A stretch of 64,000 nucleotides of DNA from an uncultured Clostridia bacterium (GTDB lineage Bacteria > Bacillota > Clostridia > TANB77 > CAG-465): positions 150,004 through 214,003 of the forward strand of contig CAKPOO010000002.1 of NCBI GenBank assembly GCA_934169925.1, given 5' to 3'. The position numbers and the translations under genes are program-made. This document shows positions 60,547 through 64,000 of this stretch, piece after piece. The notes below the pieces were generated by a model. It was not told where the DNA came from. It saw only the letters and a program-made list of their open reading frames with translations, and made no database searches. The first letter of the stretch is position 1; each line of letters opens with the position of its first letter.

Positions 60547-61053
60547 TTATTGTTTTACATATTTGTTTATACTTCCTTCTGGTACAACAAAAGAATAAGA
60601 ATACTTATCAGGTGCAAAAGTAAATATAAAATCAAAAGCAGTTTCTTTTCGATAAATGATTAATACAGGTTTATCGCAATCTTTTTGCTCAATTACCGTA
60701 ATTTTTTTATCGTTATTTGAAAGTGTAGCAACCTTATATGGATCATCATCCGATTTATCATTAGACGAATCATCTACTTTATATTTGTATGTATATATAC
60801 CATCACTAGAAAGTGAAATATAGTAGTTAGATACATCATTACTATTTGCCACATCATCTGGAAGTAAGACAAGTTCACGCTCTTTGTAAACATTCCAGTC
60901 TTTATATCCACCTATTGGAACAAAAAATACTACAATTATAGAGGCAAAAATGCCGATAACACAAACAGATGCACCTACTTCTTCATAATCATCTGCTGCG
61001 AAAAGTGCTCCAATAAAAAATGAAATAAAACAACCTATAATAATAGATACCAT
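60547..61053 (-). CDS. Triplicated membrane protein, copy 3
   Basis: A 168-residue paralog: two N-terminal membrane segments (about residues 2-17 and 27-48), then ERELVLLPDD, YYISLSSDGIYTYKYK, YKVATLSNNDKKITVIEQKDCDKPVLIIYRKE, YSYSFVVPEGSINKYV. The triplet shares the segment EQ..CD.P.L.(I/V) and a final S(F/Y)V(V/I)P.GS. AAGGAGG precedes the ATG. Its promoter is the best of the three. Confidence 0.72.
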   Translation of the reverse strand: MVSIIIGCFISFFIGALFAADDYEEVGASVCVIGIFASIIVVFFVPIGGYKDWNVYKERELVLLPDDVANSNDVSNYYISLSSDGIYTYKYKVDDSSNDKSDDDPYKVATLSNNDKKITVIEQKDCDKPVLIIYRKETAFDFIFTFAPDKYSYSFVVPEGSINKYVKQ

Positions 61054-61115
61054 AATTATACAACCTCCTTTTAATTATAAAAGTTACCAAAATGTTATAT
61101 AGTAATTATGTAAAA

Positions 61116-61144
61116 ATAATAACATTTTTTTAATGTGTTGTCAA
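61116..61144 (-). promoter_or_regulatory. Promoter of copy 3
   Basis: Minus strand: TTGACA, 17 bases, TATTAT. Confidence 0.7.
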
Positions 61145-61226
61145 TTTATTTAAGTGTAAATTGAAAAAAAAGTGTAATTGTTTTGTAATATTTGATATAA
61201 ATACTGTTTCAAATATGGATAAATAC

Positions 61227-61255
61227 TTGAATAATTTTTATATTAATTATAAAAT
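61227..61255 (+). promoter_or_regulatory. Promoter of the prepilin-like protein gene
   Basis: TTGAAT, 17 bases, TAAAAT, about 30 bases before the start. Confidence 0.6.
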
Positions 61256-61285
61256 AGTAATGTATTTATATAATGGGGGAAATGT

Positions 61286-63721
61286 ATGAGATCATTAAAA
61301 GGTGGTATTTCAATGATTGTACTTCTTATTACAATTGTTGTTGTTATAATACTTGCATCAGTTACTTTTGTATCTATTGGAAATGCGGTACAAAATAGTA
61401 GGCTTACTGTTTTAGCGCAGGATTTATCAACCATAGATGAAGCAACAAAATCAGTTTATGTATTAACTGGTTCATATCCAGTATTAAATGGTACAGGTGA
61501 GTATAGTTTTTCTGATTTAACAAATGGTATGGATCAAGTTTTAATTGATGCTTTAAAAAAAGAAGTTGAAAAAAATGGAGATTTGAATGATACTACATTT
61601 ATGAAATTAGATGTTGAAAAAATGAATCTTGAATCAGTAAAAAGGGGAAGAAAAGATACAGAGTATGATATTTTTGTTATGGCATATCCTAGTGAAAATA
61701 TTTATTATTTAAATGGTATAAAAGCAAAAGGTGATTATTATTTTTCACTTGCAAACATAACTGATAATGCAAAAATAAAAGTAAAAACTACTGTAAATTC
61801 TTCTAGTATTTCATATACAAAAAATATAAAAAATTGGTCTAATCAATTAGATATAGACTTTTCTGTTAATATTTCAGATAACACAGCAGAAACAGTTACA
61901 TTTAAATTTGATGGTGGAAATGCTGTAACACTTGCAGTTCAAAACGGATTAAATGATTTTAAAGTAACATCTTTTACAAAAGTTCATTCAAATACAAAAA
62001 ATACAGATACTTCGTTACAAGCTCCATCAGCTACACCAAAATTTTTAACTATAACAAAAAGTAAATCTGGAGCAGTAGTAGAAACTGTTAATATTTCTTT
62101 AGCAAATTATGATAATACATTACCAAGTATCGATAAATCTAGCTTAAAAGTAAATAGTGATATTGATAAAAACACTTTAGAAGTTAATGTTTCTGATACT
62201 TTAAGTGGTGTAAAAGAAATAAAGTATGATTATTTAAGAAGATTATCATCTAGTGCAGGTGCTGAGTATTATTATAACAATGTAACATCTTTTAATTTAG
62301 AATACATGAAAACAAATGCAAAAACTGCTAAAATATATGATAATAAAGTAGAACTTGAAATTCCAAAGGATGTTTATACAATTGTATATTATATTGTTGA
62401 TAAAGCAGGAAACTATAGCGAACAATATATAACTGATATATATTCAAAAGATAGAATTGCAATATTTGCTTCTGCAAAATTGGTTACTGCATCAAGTAAT
62501 AAATATAGCGTTGATGTATCTGTATATTCTACAGAAAATTTAAAAAAGATAACAACTAGTATAAGTTCTGATAATGAAACTTATGTTGATGCAAAAGAGG
62601 CTACTACTTTTTCAAGAAGTAATAATATTTCAAAAGTGAATTTTGAATATAACAACCTTTCATCACAATATATATATGTAAAAATAGAGGCAACAGATAT
62701 ATTAAATAATTCAGAAAGCACAATTGTAAAATTAGATGTTTCTGAATATGCCGGAAATTTATTTGCTGAGTCAAATGTTACAATTAAAGGTACAAAATAT
62801 GAAATTACAATTCCAAAAGATTTTGCACCAGTTACACTTAATGATGATGGAACTGTAAAAAGTATTATTCCAGTTGAAAAATGGAATAACAAAACTTTTT
62901 CTGATTCAGTTATAAATCAAGGTGTAGTAATTGTAGATAAATATGAAAATGAATTTGTTTGGATTCCTGTGCCTATAACATACAATAAATTTTCTGATGT
63001 ATTTTATAGGGAAGATTTTGGAGGAGATACTTTTGTATCAACAGGTACTGCAACAGAACCATCTTCATTTAATAATTCTACAGCATATCAATACGCAACA
63101 GAAGTAGTTGATTATAATTTAATGTATAGTCAAGTTGAAAAATATCACGGATTTTATATTGCAAGATACGAGGCAGGGGATGATGATGTAACTACTTTTA
63201 GAACTGGAGTTACACCTGCACATAAAGTTGTTTCTAAAAAAGATGCAATACCATACAACTATGTTGCTTGGGGAGAAAATATGACATCAATTGGTAATAA
63301 TGGAGCAGTATATCTTTCTAAAAATTTTGCAACACAATATGGATATACTTCAGTTGCTTCAACCTTAGTTTATGGAATTGAATGGGATCGCCTTGTAAGA
63401 TGGATTAGAGATGATGGATATGATATAGATGATACAAAAAGTTATTCTAATGTTAATAACGCTACAGGAAATGCAAATGTTGGAAGTTATGGAATAAAAA
63501 CAACTGGATATAGTAAATATTGGAAAGTAAAAAATGTTTATGATATTGGTGGTAATCTTTTAGAATGGACAATGGAAGCATACGGAACAGCATTTAGAAC
63601 TTTTTGTAGTGGATCATATGCTTGGCCAGGTAAAAATTTAGGAATTAGTACTGGAGGATATTTTGTACCAACATATAATTGGATAGATGTTGGCTTTAGA
63701 GTAGCTTTATATATTAATTAA
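61286..63721 (+). CDS. Prepilin-like surface protein with FGE/C-type-lectin-like C-terminal domain
   Basis: An 811-residue exported protein. The N-terminus KGGISMIVLLITIVVVIILASVTF looks like a type IV prepilin/pseudopilin signal: basic start, glycine, long helix. The usual glutamate at +5 is missing. A helical stalk follows, then a region with Ig-like domains (about residues 165-490). The C-terminal 280 residues resemble formylglycine-generating enzyme/SUMF1 folds: EFVWIPVP, KYHGFYIARYEAGDD, YGIEWDRLVRWI, NVYDIGGNLLEWTMEAYG, SGSYAW, VGFRVALYIN. The paired cysteines of true FGE are not seen, so binding rather than catalysis is likely. GGGGGA precedes the ATG. Monocistronic. Confidence 0.78.
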   Translation: MRSLKGGISMIVLLITIVVVIILASVTFVSIGNAVQNSRLTVLAQDLSTIDEATKSVYVLTGSYPVLNGTGEYSFSDLTNGMDQVLIDALKKEVEKNGDLNDTTFMKLDVEKMNLESVKRGRKDTEYDIFVMAYPSENIYYLNGIKAKGDYYFSLANITDNAKIKVKTTVNSSSISYTKNIKNWSNQLDIDFSVNISDNTAETVTFKFDGGNAVTLAVQNGLNDFKVTSFTKVHSNTKNTDTSLQAPSATPKFLTITKSKSGAVVETVNISLANYDNTLPSIDKSSLKVNSDIDKNTLEVNVSDTLSGVKEIKYDYLRRLSSSAGAEYYYNNVTSFNLEYMKTNAKTAKIYDNKVELEIPKDVYTIVYYIVDKAGNYSEQYITDIYSKDRIAIFASAKLVTASSNKYSVDVSVYSTENLKKITTSISSDNETYVDAKEATTFSRSNNISKVNFEYNNLSSQYIYVKIEATDILNNSESTIVKLDVSEYAGNLFAESNVTIKGTKYEITIPKDFAPVTLNDDGTVKSIIPVEKWNNKTFSDSVINQGVVIVDKYENEFVWIPVPITYNKFSDVFYREDFGGDTFVSTGTATEPSSFNNSTAYQYATEVVDYNLMYSQVEKYHGFYIARYEAGDDDVTTFRTGVTPAHKVVSKKDAIPYNYVAWGENMTSIGNNGAVYLSKNFATQYGYTSVASTLVYGIEWDRLVRWIRDDGYDIDDTKSYSNVNNATGNANVGSYGIKTTGYSKYWKVKNVYDIGGNLLEWTMEAYGTAFRTFCSGSYAWPGKNLGISTGGYFVPTYNWIDVGFRVALYIN

Positions 63722-63726
63722 AAAAA

Positions 63727-63777
63727 TATTGTAAAACATTTATTAATAGTGATATTGATAGGTGTTTTACAATTTTT
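63727..63777 (+). terminator. Intrinsic terminator
   Basis: ATTGTAAAACA pairs with TGTTTTACAAT, with T5 after. Confidence 0.85.
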
Positions 63778-63810
63778 ATTTTATTTTTTTATATTTTTTT
63801 TAGTTTAATA

Positions 63811-63839
63811 TTGACAAAAGAGATTAAAATGAATATAAT
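63811..63839 (+). promoter_or_regulatory. Consensus promoter of tRNA-Gly
   Basis: TTGACA, 17 bases, TATAAT. Confidence 0.9.
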
Positions 63840-63855
63840 AATATATGTAAATGAT

Positions 63856-63929
<74 letters not shown>

Positions 63930-63968
63930 TAAGATAAAATCGTCGCACCAATGTGACGTTAATGATTA

Positions 63969-63996
63969 AGTCAACTAGTAATAGTTGATTTTTTTG
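63969..63996 (+). terminator. Intrinsic terminator of the tRNA transcript
   Basis: TCAACTA-GTAA-TAGTTGA followed by T7. Another small imperfect dyad, CGTCGCAC/GTGACG, lies at 63941-63958 between the tRNA and this terminator. Confidence 0.85.
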
Positions 63997-64000
63997 TGCG

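Overview
The window is very AT-rich and comes from a spore-forming Firmicute, most likely an uncultured Clostridia lineage. The evidence: SpoIIE, SpoIVB and a BofC-type protein are encoded; MurE carries the DNPR signature of meso-diaminopimelate addition; RNase J, ScpB, AddB, MraZ and a T-box-controlled IleRS are present; TGA is used as a stop, which excludes a Mycoplasma-type code; and almost every gene has a strong Shine-Dalgarno site and a near-consensus sigma-A promoter. Species cannot be named from the sequence.

Layout. 0-1.4 kb: the end of a ComEC-type metallo-beta-lactamase domain and a BofC-domain protein. 1.4-3.8 kb: a ClpE-type AAA+ unfoldase on the minus strand. 3.8-6.9 kb: an unusual locus in which a radical-SAM-like protein that has lost its SAM cluster cysteines sits between two paralogous bitopic membrane proteins. 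7-10.9 kb: scpB and addB. 11-16 kb: a helical protein with an AT-hook and a histone H1-like tail, spoIIE, and a winged-helix protein. 16.2-21.6 kb: lower glycolysis (gap, pgk, a membrane protein, tpiA, gpmI). 21.6-24.7 kb: a zinc-ribbon protein and three unrecognised genes with their own promoters. 24.8-28.7 kb: RNase J and glutamyl-tRNA synthetase. 28.8-34.2 kb: an accessory stretch with a phosphatase-superfamily enzyme, a Fic enzyme with its inhibitory antitoxin, two tandem small membrane proteins (one frameshifted), a cytoplasmic helical-repeat transglutaminase-like protein and a small overlapping gene. 34.2-39 kb: T-box plus type-2 ileS and a cysteine desulfurase. 39-52.3 kb: a division and cell-wall cluster (mraZ, rsmH, ftsL, PASTA-PBP, murE, mraY, ftsW, murG, divIB, DUF881, sbp, two small membrane proteins) ending in spoIVB; murF and murD are absent from it. 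52.4-64 kb: accessory and surface genes: GNAT, a 1476-residue surface protein, Nudix, a Mbeg1-like hydrolase, a triplicated membrane-protein cassette, a prepilin-like protein with an FGE/C-type-lectin-like C-terminus, and tRNA-Gly(TCC).

Working together: murE, mraY and murG build lipid II; FtsW and the PASTA-PBP polymerise and cross-link it; FtsL and DivIB assemble the divisome. SpoIIE and SpoIVB act at successive compartment-specific sigma-factor checkpoints of sporulation, and the BofC-domain protein may belong to the SpoIVB branch. The most unusual loci are the degenerate radical-SAM/membrane-protein trio, the 28.8-34.2 kb accessory block, and the triplicated cassette at 59-61 kb. I saw no CRISPR array, insertion sequence, rRNA or phage structural gene.
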